Shown in pieces: positions 17,110-25,506 of a stretch of 64,000 bases of DNA. The notes under the pieces were generated by a model. That model was not told the origin of the DNA. It searched no databases and was given only the letters and a program-made list of their open reading frames with translations. The stretch comes from Methanofollis ethanolicus (GTDB taxonomy: Archaea > Halobacteriota > Methanomicrobia > Methanomicrobiales > Methanofollaceae). The stretch lies in the NCBI RefSeq assembly GCF_001571385.1, contig NZ_BCNW01000001.1, positions 2,519,470 through 2,583,469 of the forward strand, given 5' to 3'. How positions within the stretch are numbered: position 1 is the first letter of the stretch; each line of letters opens with the position of its first letter. The translations under genes and the position numbers were made by a program.

Positions 17110-18321
17110 ATGAGACTGAACTCCTGCAAAAAAGCCTACAGGCACGAGACCCAGAGAACGGTTCCGCCCGAGGAGACGCTTCAGAGGGTCAGGGAAAAAC
17201 TCCCGGCCGCCGGGATCACGCGGGTCGCGGACATCACGAGCCTCGACCGCATCGGCATCCCGGTCTTCTCCAGCATCAGGCCGACGGCCGGGGACGGCGC
17301 CATCTCGGTGTACAACGGTAAAGGGGCGACGCCGACCGAGGCCGAGGTCTCCGCGATGATGGAGGGGATAGAGCGCTACTCGGCCGAGATGAACAGCATG
17401 CTGGTCCTGACCGGGACATACAGGGAGATGCAGAGGGAAGGCAACCCCGTCGACCCGGCAGACCTCATCCTCCCCCCGTACGCCGACCCGGAGAGGTGCA
17501 TCCCCTGGGTTGCGGGCTATGACATCGCCGGCGACGAGGAGGTTCTCCTCCCGGCCCATGCCGTCTTTCACCCGGTCGGGCGCGAGCACGGCGACCTCTT
17601 CCGGACCAACACAAATGGCATCGCCTCAGGCAACACCCGCGAGGAGGCGATCTTCCACGCCCTCATGGAGGTCGTCGAGAGGGACGCCTGGTCCCTGGTC
17701 GAGGTGACCAGGAACACCGGTCCCGCGGTCACCGGCATCACGGACGGGATGGCGGGCGACCTCCTCGCAAAGTTTGCCGCCGCCGGCGTCGAGGTCCACC
17801 TCAAGGACATCACAAGCGACATCGGCATCCCGACAATGGCGGCAGTCGCCGACGACGTGGTGCTCAGGGACCCGGCCCTCCTGACGATGGGGATGGGTAC
17901 CCACACGAACGCCGGCATCGCGGTGCTGCGGGCTCTCACCGAGGTGGCCCAGAGCCGCCTCACCCAGATCCACGGCGCACGGGAGGACACCGACCAGGCC
18001 GACTTCAGGAAGAAGATCGGCTACGAGAGGACGAAGAGGCTGAACAAATACTGGTTCACGGACGACGGCGAGGAGGAGATCGACACGGTCCCGTCCTTCG
18101 ACTCAGACGATTTCCTCACCGACATCGGCCACGTCGTCGGCCGCCTCAGGGAGGTCGGGCTGGACCGGGTGATCGTCACCGACCTGACGCGGGCGGAGAT
18201 AGGCATGCCTGTGGTACGGGTGGTCGTGCCCGGCCTCGAAGTCTTTGCAATGGACAGGGAGAGGGCAGGAGCGCGGTGCCGGCATGCCGGAGATCATCGT
18301 CTTTCTCGGTCCGAGTCTTGA
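17110..18321 (+). CDS. ycaO: YcaO-type thioamidation enzyme (methanogenesis marker protein 1)
   Basis: A 403-residue YcaO protein of the methanogen-specific type. It has the ATP-binding helices SAMMEGIERYSAE (about residue 80) and TREEAIFHALMEVVERD (about residue 178), with the GIPVFSSIRPTA segment before them. In Methanosarcina, YcaO together with TfuA is required to convert a backbone glycine of McrA to thioglycine. The next gene, tfuA, overlaps its end by 38 bp, and a ubiquitin-like sulfur carrier precedes it by 3 bp. The order supports a thioamidation operon. Confidence 0.92.
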   Translation: MRLNSCKKAYRHETQRTVPPEETLQRVREKLPAAGITRVADITSLDRIGIPVFSSIRPTAGDGAISVYNGKGATPTEAEVSAMMEGIERYSAEMNSMLVLTGTYREMQREGNPVDPADLILPPYADPERCIPWVAGYDIAGDEEVLLPAHAVFHPVGREHGDLFRTNTNGIASGNTREEAIFHALMEVVERDAWSLVEVTRNTGPAVTGITDGMAGDLLAKFAAAGVEVHLKDITSDIGIPTMAAVADDVVLRDPALLTMGMGTHTNAGIAVLRALTEVAQSRLTQIHGAREDTDQADFRKKIGYERTKRLNKYWFTDDGEEEIDTVPSFDSDDFLTDIGHVVGRLREVGLDRVIVTDLTRAEIGMPVVRVVVPGLEVFAMDRERAGARCRHAGDHRLSRSES

Positions 18322-18934
18322 CAGGGAGGAGGCCCGCGCCATCCTTGACGCGGACTTTCGTCCCCCGGCCGCACGCGGCGACATCAGGAAGGCGGCCGAC
18401 GAGGGGGCACGTATCATCGGCCTCATCGACGGGGTCTTCTTCCAGGCGTGCTCGGTCGCCCACAGAGAGGTGCTCTACGCCCTCCGCAAGGGAGCGAGGG
18501 TTCTCGGCGCGTCGAGCATGGGGGCCCTCAGGGCCGCGGAACTCGACAGCCTCGGCATGGAGGGAGTGGGCGAGGTCTACCAGGCATACAGGGACGGGGC
18601 CCTGGTCTCAGACGACGAGGTCGCCCTCGTCTTCGACCCGGAGAGCGGGACACCCCTCTCAGAGCCCCTGGTCAATATCAGGTGGACGATCAGGAAGGCT
18701 GAAGAGGAGGGCGTGGTCAACGCGGCGGAGGGCACGGCCCTCCTGGAATCAGCGCGGGCCCTCTATTTCCCCGAGCGGACATACGAGGCCGTCTGCGACG
18801 GCGCGACAGCGGCGATCGGTGAGGAAAAGGCAGGGCAATTCCTCGCCTTCGCCCGTACAGACGGCGTCGACAGGAAAAGGGAGGACGCAGTGCTCTGCCT
18901 CCGGCGGATCAGGGAGATCGCCGGGCAGGGCTAA
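18284..18934 (+). CDS. tfuA: TfuA-related McrA-glycine thioamidation protein
   Basis: A 216-residue TfuA protein. The N-terminus MPEIIVFLGPSL and the central block HREVLYALRKGARVLGASSM are conserved family features. TfuA partners with YcaO in making thioglycine in methyl-coenzyme M reductase, probably by delivering sulfur or positioning the peptide. I chose the ATG at 18284, which gives the conserved start and overlaps ycaO by 38 bp. Its stop overlaps the stop of the convergent DUF3566 gene in CTAA. Confidence 0.92.
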   Translation: MPEIIVFLGPSLDREEARAILDADFRPPAARGDIRKAADEGARIIGLIDGVFFQACSVAHREVLYALRKGARVLGASSMGALRAAELDSLGMEGVGEVYQAYRDGALVSDDEVALVFDPESGTPLSEPLVNIRWTIRKAEEEGVVNAAEGTALLESARALYFPERTYEAVCDGATAAIGEEKAGQFLAFARTDGVDRKREDAVLCLRRIREIAGQG

Positions 18935-19227
18935 CCATGCACGTCGATCTCGACCTCGATCCCCCCTGACGCCGCAAAGACAAGGTTATAGATGACGGCG
19001 GCGATACACCCGCCGATAAACCAGACGATCGCAAAGACGAACGCACCGGCCACGGCGCTCAGCGCCACCGCACCGACCGAGGCGATCGTCCCCATACTCA
19101 TCCCGGGGATGATCCCGAGGCCGGTGGCAAGACCGGACAGAAGCCCGTAGATCGCTCCCAGCACGGCGAAGAACATCCCGACCGAGACCACGCCAAGCCT
19201 TTTGACGGTAATGATCTGGTGTGTCAT
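18931..19227 (-). CDS. DUF3566-like small membrane protein
   Basis: A 98-residue membrane protein with two hydrophobic segments. The first contains VGMFFAVLGAIYGLLSGLA and the second VAGAFVFAIVWFIGGCIAAV, with a Gly-rich stretch between them. It resembles the DUF3566 family of unknown function. I use the ATG at 19227, with GGGG 8 bp upstream; an ATG at 19233 is too close to that site. It is convergent with tfuA, overlapping its stop by 4 bp. Confidence 0.75.
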   Translation of the reverse strand: MTHQIITVKRLGVVSVGMFFAVLGAIYGLLSGLATGLGIIPGMSMGTIASVGAVALSAVAGAFVFAIVWFIGGCIAAVIYNLVFAASGGIEVEIDVHG

Positions 19228-20121
19228 CTGCATGACCCCGCAGGGGGATGACGCGCCGGGGGATATAATCATTGGGTCGGGAGTGTTTTTCCTCGGGAAC
19301 GGCTGGGGTTGGCGTTTTCGGGGAATATTTACAGATATCCAGAGTTCGCTATCTTTCGCAACCTGAAAACCTGTGATTTACTAACTCAGGAGAATTCCTG
19401 TTCTGGCATGCTTGTGCCGGGGGACTACCCCCCCCCCTCAGCGAAAACCTTCGGTTCGTGGCACATCGAAGATGTGCCCGAATAGGAAAATCTTCGATTT
19501 TCCATACATGGCAAATGGAACATTTGCCTGCTCAGAGAATCCTTGATTCTCTGTGTTCTCGAACTCGCTGACGCTCGTTCGGCGAAGGTCTTGACCTTCT
19601 TGACCTCACTCCGTTCGGTCCTCAAAGACTTCATCTTCTCGACCGTGCTATCGCTCGTTTCTTGAAAATCAAAGATATTCTCATGCGCCCTTCGGTCGCA
19701 CCGCCGGACCCCGGCCATGAGGATGGAGACGGAGATGATATTTTCCCTTTTTCGAACTCTATAGAAACACCCATCCACGAGTCGATGAGTCTCCTGATCC
19801 ACAGAGGTGACGAGTGGACCAACCGCCCTCCCCCTCAATTGAGACCGGGGACTACGCCGAAAATCAGAGATTTTCTTGAACTCGCTGTTGCTCGTTGCCC
19901 CCGGACCCCCGCTCAGGATTGGGTCAGGTAAGCGTGAATCGGATATTCTGCAGGGGAAACTGCCATCCCCTGTCTATCCTGTACCGGGGGGCCGGGGGCG
20001 GTAGTCCCCCGGTACAGGCACTTCAGAAAAGGATTTCTACACAGCCTTTTTTCGAATGATCGATCATCGCAGATGATCACCCCATCTTCCCGACATGAGA
20101 CCCCACACGGACCACCACCCC
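19228..20121. repeat. gene-free region with R1-type repeat modules
   Basis: About 890 bp without a convincing gene. It holds many short palindromes: gaaaatcttcgattttcc (about 19480), aaatggaacatttgc (19510), and 'gaactcgctgacgctcgttc' (about 19560), a motif also present in repeat copies elsewhere. From 19890 to 20046 it follows the R1 order: 'cccccggacccccgctcaggattgg', then 'gccatcccctgtctatcctg', 'ggcggtagtcccccgg' and 'caggcacttc'. It ends in GGATTTCTACACAGCC (20031-20046), the R1 terminal motif. No left terminus is recognisable. Confidence 0.6.
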
Positions 20122-20706
20122 TCACACCACCTTCATCTCCCAGAGACGCCGGCCGGATATCCCTTTTTTTTCGAGGTGCTCCAACTCGTGCGCCACATTG
20201 AACGCAGTCGACCCTTCGTAGGCGAACTCCAACCCGGTCACCTCTTCGGCCGCGATCTCACTCCTCTCCGGGTCGACACGCACCCGCACCGCCCTGTCGG
20301 CCCGGACCCTGATCCTGAATGGCCGTGTCACGATGAGTCTCTCGGCCTCGTTCCCACACTTCTCCAGGCGGGAGACGGCCCCCTCTTCCGAGAGGACAGT
20401 GGGGTTCAGCAGGAGGGTGACCTCTTCAAGAGTGACGCCGGTCTTTGTTCTCTCGTCCCAGAGCGTTCTTTTCCGGACGACAGAGACGGACCGCCCTCCC
20501 TCTGTCGCGTAACTCCATGCCCCGCCGAAGCGCAGGGAGAAGAGGAGGGGCAGGATCGTCTCGGCAGGGAGGCCGAACCTCGCCGCAATGTCCCTTTCAG
20601 CCGCAAGATACGCGAGAACCTCACGCATGTCCCCTGGCCCGCAGACAGGCATGGGAGGGCAATCGTATCTCTGGCAGAAAAAAGGTTCGGTTGAAAGAGA
20701 GACCAT
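20122..20706 (-). CDS. divergent peptide-deformylase-like metalloprotein
   Basis: A 194-residue protein whose second half follows the peptide deformylase pattern. LLLNPTVL (about 98-105) comes first, then a Cys motif (KCGN, Cys117, where canonical enzymes have EGCLS). After that come TRPFRIRVRAD and a final HELEHLEKKG (His173, Glu174, His177), which is the HExxH zinc motif in PDF context. The N-terminal half is poorly conserved. Archaea do not formylate initiator Met, so a classical deformylase role is doubtful. Start at 20706 lies 25 bp from the shared TATA box at 20731. Confidence 0.6.
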   Translation of the reverse strand: MVSLSTEPFFCQRYDCPPMPVCGPGDMREVLAYLAAERDIAARFGLPAETILPLLFSLRFGGAWSYATEGGRSVSVVRKRTLWDERTKTGVTLEEVTLLLNPTVLSEEGAVSRLEKCGNEAERLIVTRPFRIRVRADRAVRVRVDPERSEIAAEEVTGLEFAYEGSTAFNVAHELEHLEKKGISGRRLWEMKVV

Positions 20707-20730
20707 GGTGGTGTTCTCTCTGACCCCTGA

Positions 20731-20740
20731 AAATATATAC
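20731..20740. promoter_or_regulatory. bidirectional TATA box
   Basis: AAATATATAC lies 24 bp before the ATG of the plus-strand LEA-type gene (20764) and 25 bp before the minus-strand ATG at 20706. One AT-rich box could therefore serve both divergent genes, each leaderless or nearly so. Confidence 0.55.
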
Positions 20741-20763
20741 CGCAACACCCCGTATGAAGGACC

Positions 20764-21231
20764 ATGAAACTCGCACCGGCCCTTGCCATCCTGGTGATCA
20801 CAGCCTTCATCGCCGGGTGTGCCGGCGGGCCGCCCCTCAGGCCGCCCGAGGTCACGGTGACGGGTATCGCCGTCACCGGCCTCACCCTGGAGAGCATGGA
20901 CCTGGAGGTCATCCTCGCCGTGGACAACCCGAACCCGGTGGGGGCGACGATCCAGGACGTGTCCGTGAATGTCTCCTACTCGAAGAACGGAAGAGAAGTG
21001 TTCCTCGGGTCAGGGAGAGGTGAAGAGATATCTATCCCGGCGTACAACACGACCGAGATCGTCATACCGGTCACCATGGACAATCTGGCCATGCTCTCCG
21101 CTGCCGGAACCCTGGCCCTCTCCGGGGAGCTGGAGGTAACGGCAGAGGGTACGATGACCGTCGATGCAGGCATCATCTCCTTCGACGTCCCCTTCGGGAA
21201 GACGACGACGGTCTCTGTCAGGGGGAGGTAG
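20764..21231 (+). CDS. LEA type 2 family lipoprotein
   Basis: A 155-residue secreted lipoprotein. The signal peptide ends in a lipobox (FIAGC, about residues 15-19). The remainder is a WHy/LEA14-like beta domain: it contains VTVTGIAVTGLTLESMDLEV, and then AVDNPNPVGATI, which is the conserved 'N-P-N' signature of the family. The family is linked to desiccation or stress tolerance in plants; its role in archaea is unknown. It probably uses the TATA box at 20731. Confidence 0.8.
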   Translation: MKLAPALAILVITAFIAGCAGGPPLRPPEVTVTGIAVTGLTLESMDLEVILAVDNPNPVGATIQDVSVNVSYSKNGREVFLGSGRGEEISIPAYNTTEIVIPVTMDNLAMLSAAGTLALSGELEVTAEGTMTVDAGIISFDVPFGKTTTVSVRGR

Positions 21232-21284
21232 GGCCATGCCTGCGGCAGCAAGTCTTATAAGCACCCTCCCCACCCCTCTTCCCC

Positions 21285-22042
21285 GTGCAGCCTCAGAGCG
21301 GGATCGCCCGGCCCCTTGACCTGTCCTATCAGACGAACCGCATTATAGTCCTCCTCGCCCTGGCCACTTTCCTCGTCTCAGCCGCAGCATCTACCCTCGC
21401 CGGCACGGGCATAGTGGAGACATTGATACTCGGCTCTGGCGCCGCTCTCGCCGTCTTCCTTGCCTGGGCCCTTTGCCGGGAAGCAGACCCCGACCACGAC
21501 CTCTCCGCCCTGCTGGCGGCGGTCATGACGACCGGAGCCCTCGTCGTCCTGCCCATCCCCGACATCCTCACCCTGCTCTGGGCCCTCCTCGTCATCAGGG
21601 TCGTGCCGCCACGACGACCGACCGTGTCCTCGTCCTCATCCTCACCCTGTGGCCCCTGTCACGGGGCTTTCTCCCTGCGGGCCCCATCGCCGCCGCGGCA
21701 TTCTTCCTCGACGGCCGATTGAAGGATCCCGCACGGCACCGTCTCCCCTTTGCCGCCGTCGCTCTCCTCGCCACGACGGTCGCACTCCTTGCAACGCCCG
21801 TACACCTCGACATACCCTCCCCCGCGGCAGGCATCGGCATCGCCGCCGCAAAGACCGTCCATTCAAGAGAAGACAGTGGGGGCCGACCCCTCGACCCGAG
21901 CAGGGTGATGGCCGGGCAGGCCCTCGCCCTGGCAACGGCGGTATCAGCCGTGACAGCCGATCCCGCAGCACTCGCACCACTATGGGCTGCGATCCTTGCC
22001 GCAGGGTTCTGGCACGCCGCCCTCGTCGTGTGGGGGAGGTGA
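21285..22042 (+). pseudogene. membrane protein gene broken by a 1-base deletion
   Basis: The first frame (from a GTG at 21285, TATA box TTATAA at 21255) encodes hydrophobic helices to about residue 105. It then turns into a Ser/Pro-rich artefact and stops at 21722. From 21602 the frame one step away continues the membrane protein (helices with TDRVLVLILTLWPLSRG and AAILAAGFWHAALVV) to a TGA at 22042. Adding one base near 21600 would restore a protein of about 252 residues. Either the gene is decayed or the sequence has an error. No slippery motif is visible. Family unrecognised. Confidence 0.65.
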
Positions 22043-22050
22043 CCCGCAGC

Positions 22051-22058
22051 ATATATAT
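22051..22058 (+). promoter_or_regulatory. TATA box of BofA-like gene
   Basis: ATATATAT 21 to 28 bp before the ATG at 22079, which predicts a leaderless transcript. Confidence 0.55.
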
Positions 22059-22078
22059 CATGCAGCAGACAGTAGGGC

Positions 22079-22342
22079 ATGCTCGGACAGATCCTCGGTA
22101 TTATCCTCGCCGTCATCGTCGCGGTGCTGCTGTACTACTTCGTCAAAAATGTCTTCGCCCTGGTCATCAACGCAGTCCTCGGCATTATCGTCCTCTTCCT
22201 GATCAACCTCTTCAACCTGATGGGGCTCTTTGGCAAGCCCGACATCCCGATAGACATCATCACGATCCTGATCAGCGCTCTCGGCGGCATTATCGGCGTG
22301 ATCATCGTCGTCGTGCTCCATCTGATCGGCGTTCCCCTGTGA
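22079..22342 (+). CDS. BofA-family small membrane protein
   Basis: An 87-residue, almost wholly hydrophobic protein. It matches the sigma-K-processing inhibitor BofA family. The order is VKNVFALVINAVLGIIVLF, a short loop (GLFGKPDIPID), then TILISALGGIIGVIIV. In Bacillus, BofA blocks an intramembrane protease. Archaea have no sigma K, so here it may regulate another membrane protease or do something else. It is downstream of the broken membrane gene and has its own promoter. Confidence 0.75.
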   Translation: MLGQILGIILAVIVAVLLYYFVKNVFALVINAVLGIIVLFLINLFNLMGLFGKPDIPIDIITILISALGGIIGVIIVVVLHLIGVPL

Positions 22343-22446
22343 CGCCACCCGGGGAGCGGCCCGGATGCGCAGAGAGAGGGGACGACGTGCCGATCGACAA
22401 ACCGGCAGGAATATATCCTAATTTTTAAAATGCAGATGCGATAACA

Positions 22447-23232
22447 ATGCCGTTTATATACTATGGTCAGGGTGTGGCCGACTGGTACGACGACTTTCTG
22501 GAACGCCTGGTATCCCATCTCGCCCTTGAAGGGACCGAGATCACCGGCGAGAGGAGAGATGGCCAGAATGCCACGATGGACGTCAAAAGGACAGGCGAAC
22601 AGGGGACACTGCTGGTGGCGCCCTCGGAAAAGAACGTGAAGGTCACCTACACCGTTGTCAGGGAGAAAAAAGAGGTCGCACGGGGTCTGATGGGGGCCCT
22701 CGTCGGTGCCGGGGTCGGGAGCGTCCTCGGCGGCATCATGCGGCGCGAGGAAGGGAGCATCACCGACGCCCTCGGCGGGGCCGCCGCCGGCGGGGCGTAC
22801 GAGGCGTACCATGGATATGAGGACTCACGCGAGGACAGAACCGCCTTCGCCGCCCTCCTTGCAGAGAAGGTGAAGGAGGTGGAGGACGAGATCTGGGAGA
22901 TCAAAAACGCCCAGGCAGAGGCACAGGAGGCGGCCCGCGAGCGGACACGGGAGAAGAGGGCCGAAGTCGAGGCCGAGGAGGACGAGGTCAGGGCCGAACT
23001 CGAAGAGGTCTCCGGCGACCTGCTGACGCTCAGGGAGGAGATCGATCTTCTCGAAGAGGACGGGCAGAAAGGGAAGGTGAAAAAGGTGCGGGCACGAACC
23101 GAACGGGCAGAGCGCCTCTATACCGAGGCTGAAGACGCGTGCGACGGCGGCGAGTACGGCGCGGCCAGGTCAAAGATCCGGGCGGCACGTTCGATGATCG
23201 AAGGGGCGATGGCGGCACTCGAGGAGGAGTGA
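22447..23232 (+). CDS. coiled-coil protein with glycine-zipper segment
   Basis: A 261-residue protein that I do not assign to a named family. Residues 1-75 are mixed alpha/beta. Residues about 80-115 carry a glycine-rich hydrophobic segment (GLMGALVGAGVGSVLGGIM), which may insert in a membrane as a glycine zipper. Residues about 145-225 form a long charged coiled coil (Glu/Arg/Ala-rich), and a helical tail follows. The start ATG at 22447 follows a TATA-like region near 22410. Confidence that it is expressed is high from its codon pattern; its role is unknown. Confidence 0.75.
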   Translation: MPFIYYGQGVADWYDDFLERLVSHLALEGTEITGERRDGQNATMDVKRTGEQGTLLVAPSEKNVKVTYTVVREKKEVARGLMGALVGAGVGSVLGGIMRREEGSITDALGGAAAGGAYEAYHGYEDSREDRTAFAALLAEKVKEVEDEIWEIKNAQAEAQEAARERTREKRAEVEAEEDEVRAELEEVSGDLLTLREEIDLLEEDGQKGKVKKVRARTERAERLYTEAEDACDGGEYGAARSKIRAARSMIEGAMAALEEE

Positions 23233-23301
23233 CCATCCCCAGGTTACATTTTCACCCTGCCCGGTAGCAGAATTATGTGACCTGAGGTGCCATATCCTGC
23301 C

Positions 23302-23601
23302 ATGGAGACAGATCTCATCACCGCGGTCTGCGGTATAATCTGCGACGAGTGCGAGCACAGGGAAGAATGCGGCGGATGCGACCACGTACAGGGGCGGCCC
23401 TTCTGGACGGCTTTTGTCGACACCGACACCTGTCCGGTGTATGCCTGCTGCACGGGCGAGCGACACCTCCCTCATTGCGGCGAATGCCCCGAACTCCCCT
23501 GCGAACGTTTCACGCGCTATAAGGATCCGGGAATGGACGAGGAGGAAATCAGGGCAGTACTGGAGAAGATGAAGGCGCGGCTCCTCGCCCGGAGAAAATA
23601 G
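23302..23601 (+). CDS. DUF3795 cysteine-rich protein
   Basis: A 99-residue protein with the DUF3795 arrangement of cysteines: CGIICDECEHREECGGC, then a CPVYACC segment, and a CPELPCERF motif. A charged helix (about 70-99) follows. Such proteins probably bind a metal or Fe-S cluster; their function is unknown. The ATG at 23302 has GAGGTG 12 bp upstream; a GTG at 23287 lies within that site and is less likely. Confidence 0.8.
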   Translation: METDLITAVCGIICDECEHREECGGCDHVQGRPFWTAFVDTDTCPVYACCTGERHLPHCGECPELPCERFTRYKDPGMDEEEIRAVLEKMKARLLARRK

Positions 23602-23610
23602 GAGTTTATA

Positions 23611-23910
23611 TCAGTCCTTTTTCTCAATGGTCCGGCGTGCCGCCTCGGCGACCTCGCCGATCGCCTTCTCCAGTTCGGCGCCGGCGGCCCGCGCCTTCTT
23701 CTCCAGGTGGTCGCGCCCCCCTTTTGTCCCGAAGAGGTGTTTGCCGAGGTGGACGACGTCGTCGATCGCTTTTTTCACCGACGTCGAGGCCTCGTGCACC
23801 ATTTCGTCCACCTGCGGAGCCTTCGGCGTTTCCGGGGTCTCCGGGACGGCCTCGGGTTCCCTGTCCTCGACCCACCGACCGGATTCAAAGTGTCCCTTCT
23901 GTTCGCTCAT
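23611..23910 (-). CDS. acidic helical hypothetical protein
   Basis: A 99-residue protein with an acidic, proline-rich N-terminus (Glu/Pro/Thr, about 10-40) and an amphipathic helical C-terminus rich in Lys, Ala and Glu. No membrane segment or catalytic motif is seen. I do not recognise the family. The start at 23910 gives MSEQKGHFESGRWVEDREPE; upstream sequence in the frame looks noncoding. The gene converges with the DUF3795 gene, 9 bp apart. Confidence 0.65.
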   Translation of the reverse strand: MSEQKGHFESGRWVEDREPEAVPETPETPKAPQVDEMVHEASTSVKKAIDDVVHLGKHLFGTKGGRDHLEKKARAAGAELEKAIGEVAEAARRTIEKKD

Positions 23911-24217
23911 GGTTCTCAGGGATAGGTTTCCGCGGGGGAAATAAAAAGGGATGCATGGTGTTCCGGGACAGGAACAGGGGCAGGTCTCAGGAGTGGATGA
24001 CCAGGATTCCGATGATCGCCACCGCCAGGACACAGGCCACCTCCGGGCAGAATACACGATCTATCATCAGAACAGGTGATTGTTGCTGCACAGGATATAT
24101 TTTTCGAGAAATACTGCACCATACAGGAAATAATCACCATCAGAGACATAAAATAAGACAAAACACGAATCAAAAAGTATATCTTCAGTCCAACCGATCG
24201 GGAGACACAGGGATACG

Positions 24218-24421
24218 ATGGGACAGGACCTCCTGAAACTGGGGATCGGATCGGCATGGGCAGCGGCAGGCTGCCTCCTCCTTATCGGGCTCGGCAGTTA
24301 TGCCGTGACAGGGAAGGCCGAGGTGCTGGCCAGGTACATCTCCTCCCTCTGCGTCGTCGCCGCCCTTATTGCAGCATTCAGCGGCATTGCCCTGACAGGC
24401 AGGGTATATTTACGGCGATGA
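24218..24421 (+). CDS. two-helix small membrane protein
   Basis: A 67-residue protein with two predicted transmembrane helices (about 10-30 and 40-60) and a basic tail (YLRR). It ends one base before the hxlB stop on the opposite strand. An AT-rich stretch with 'gtatatc' lies about 40 bp upstream. No family is recognised; it is supported only by its codon usage, its helices and the promoter-like sequence. Confidence 0.5.
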   Translation: MGQDLLKLGIGSAWAAAGCLLLIGLGSYAVTGKAEVLARYISSLCVVAALIAAFSGIALTGRVYLRR

Positions 24422-25066
24422 TCACTGGATATTCGAGATCCTTCCCTTGATCTCATCGAGACTGCAGTGCTTCAGTTCCATCAGGGCCGAGAGGACCGCA
24501 TCAGAAAATATGAGGGACGTCATCTCGAAGAGCGTCCCGAAGGGAGCGAATTCAGGAGAGACGGAGCGGTACTGTCCGGTGAGTTGCCGCACCTCGTATT
24601 GTCCGGGAGTCTCGGGAACAGGCGGCGCTGCCACGCCAAGGTCCACGACGATCTCGGCGATCCGGCCGAGGGTCGAGTCGGGCGTCGCAGTAAGGAGGCA
24701 GACCAGGCCGCCGAGGGCCTGCGCCGTGGCGCAGAACTCGACGATCGAGTGCGTCTCCCCCGACCCGGAGAAGGCGACAAGGAGGTCGCCCTCCTGCAGG
24801 GCCGGGGTGATCGTCTCCCCGACCACATAGGACTCCATCCCGAGGTGCATCAGCCGCATCGCAAATGCCCGGGCGACAAGGCCGGACCGCCCGGCACCCA
24901 CCACATAGATCCTCTGTGCCGCAAGAATGGCGTCGACAAACGCGCTCGTCTCGGTATCGTCAAGAACTCTCGCCGTCTCGCCGATCCTGTCGGTCATGAG
25001 GAGCATGAGGTCGGCGATACTGTAGCATCCCTCTGGCATCACCATCCCTTCGACCGCCCCCCACAT
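24422..25066 (-). CDS. hxlB: 6-phospho-3-hexuloisomerase (SIS domain)
   Basis: A 214-residue SIS-domain protein. The sugar-phosphate loop includes YVVGAGRSGLVARAFAMRL and AFSGSGETHSIVEF, as in HxlB/PHI, which interconverts fructose 6-phosphate and arabino-3-hexulose 6-phosphate. In archaea this enzyme works with HPS to make ribulose 5-phosphate. The ATG at 25066 overlaps the stop of iscU as TGATG, implying coupling. It is the last gene of the sulfur-relay operon; a metabolic link is not obvious. Confidence 0.85.
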   Translation of the reverse strand: MWGAVEGMVMPEGCYSIADLMLLMTDRIGETARVLDDTETSAFVDAILAAQRIYVVGAGRSGLVARAFAMRLMHLGMESYVVGETITPALQEGDLLVAFSGSGETHSIVEFCATAQALGGLVCLLTATPDSTLGRIAEIVVDLGVAAPPVPETPGQYEVRQLTGQYRSVSPEFAPFGTLFEMTSLIFSDAVLSALMELKHCSLDEIKGRISNIQ

Positions 25067-25488
25067 CAGCGTGCCGGTTCTTCGATCGCCTCCTTTTTGC
25101 CCTCTCTCTTCGCACGGTAGTCCTTGATCGCCTCGTGCAGGGCGTCGGCCGCCAGGTTCGAGCAGTGCATCTTCACCGGCGGCAGGCCTTCGAGTTCGTC
25201 GGCGACGTCCTGCCGCGTGATCTTCAGCGCCTCGTCGATATGCTTCCCTTTCGCCATCTCGGTGACCATGCTCGCGGTGGCGATCGCCGACCCGCAGCCG
25301 AAGGTCTTGAACTTGATCTCGGTGATCACATCGTTCTCCACCCTGATCGAGACCTGCATCAGGTCCCCGCAAACAGGGTTTCCCACCGTCCCGATGCCGT
25401 CGGCATTCTCGACATCGCCGACATTGCGGGGGTTCATGAAATGCTCCATCACCTTTTTCGAATAGCCGATCTGCGGCCTGTCCTCCAT
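25066..25488 (-). CDS. iscU: iron-sulfur cluster assembly scaffold IscU/NifU
   Basis: A 140-residue IscU-like scaffold on which Fe-S clusters form. The three ligand cysteines are all present: PVCGD (about Cys40), GCGSA (about Cys64) and HCSNLA (about Cys108), plus the Asp in CGD. Its charged C-terminal tail is longer than in bacterial IscU. It lies 18 bp after iscS and overlaps hxlB by one base. Confidence 0.93.
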   Translation of the reverse strand: MEDRPQIGYSKKVMEHFMNPRNVGDVENADGIGTVGNPVCGDLMQVSIRVENDVITEIKFKTFGCGSAIATASMVTEMAKGKHIDEALKITRQDVADELEGLPPVKMHCSNLAADALHEAIKDYRAKREGKKEAIEEPAR

Positions 25489-25506
25489 ATCCTACACCTC
25501 CATACA

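Noticed and set aside
21590-21610. Programmed ribosomal frameshift in the broken membrane gene
   Set aside because: No slippery heptamer, downstream structure or Shine-Dalgarno-like stimulator is visible. A simple deletion explains it better.
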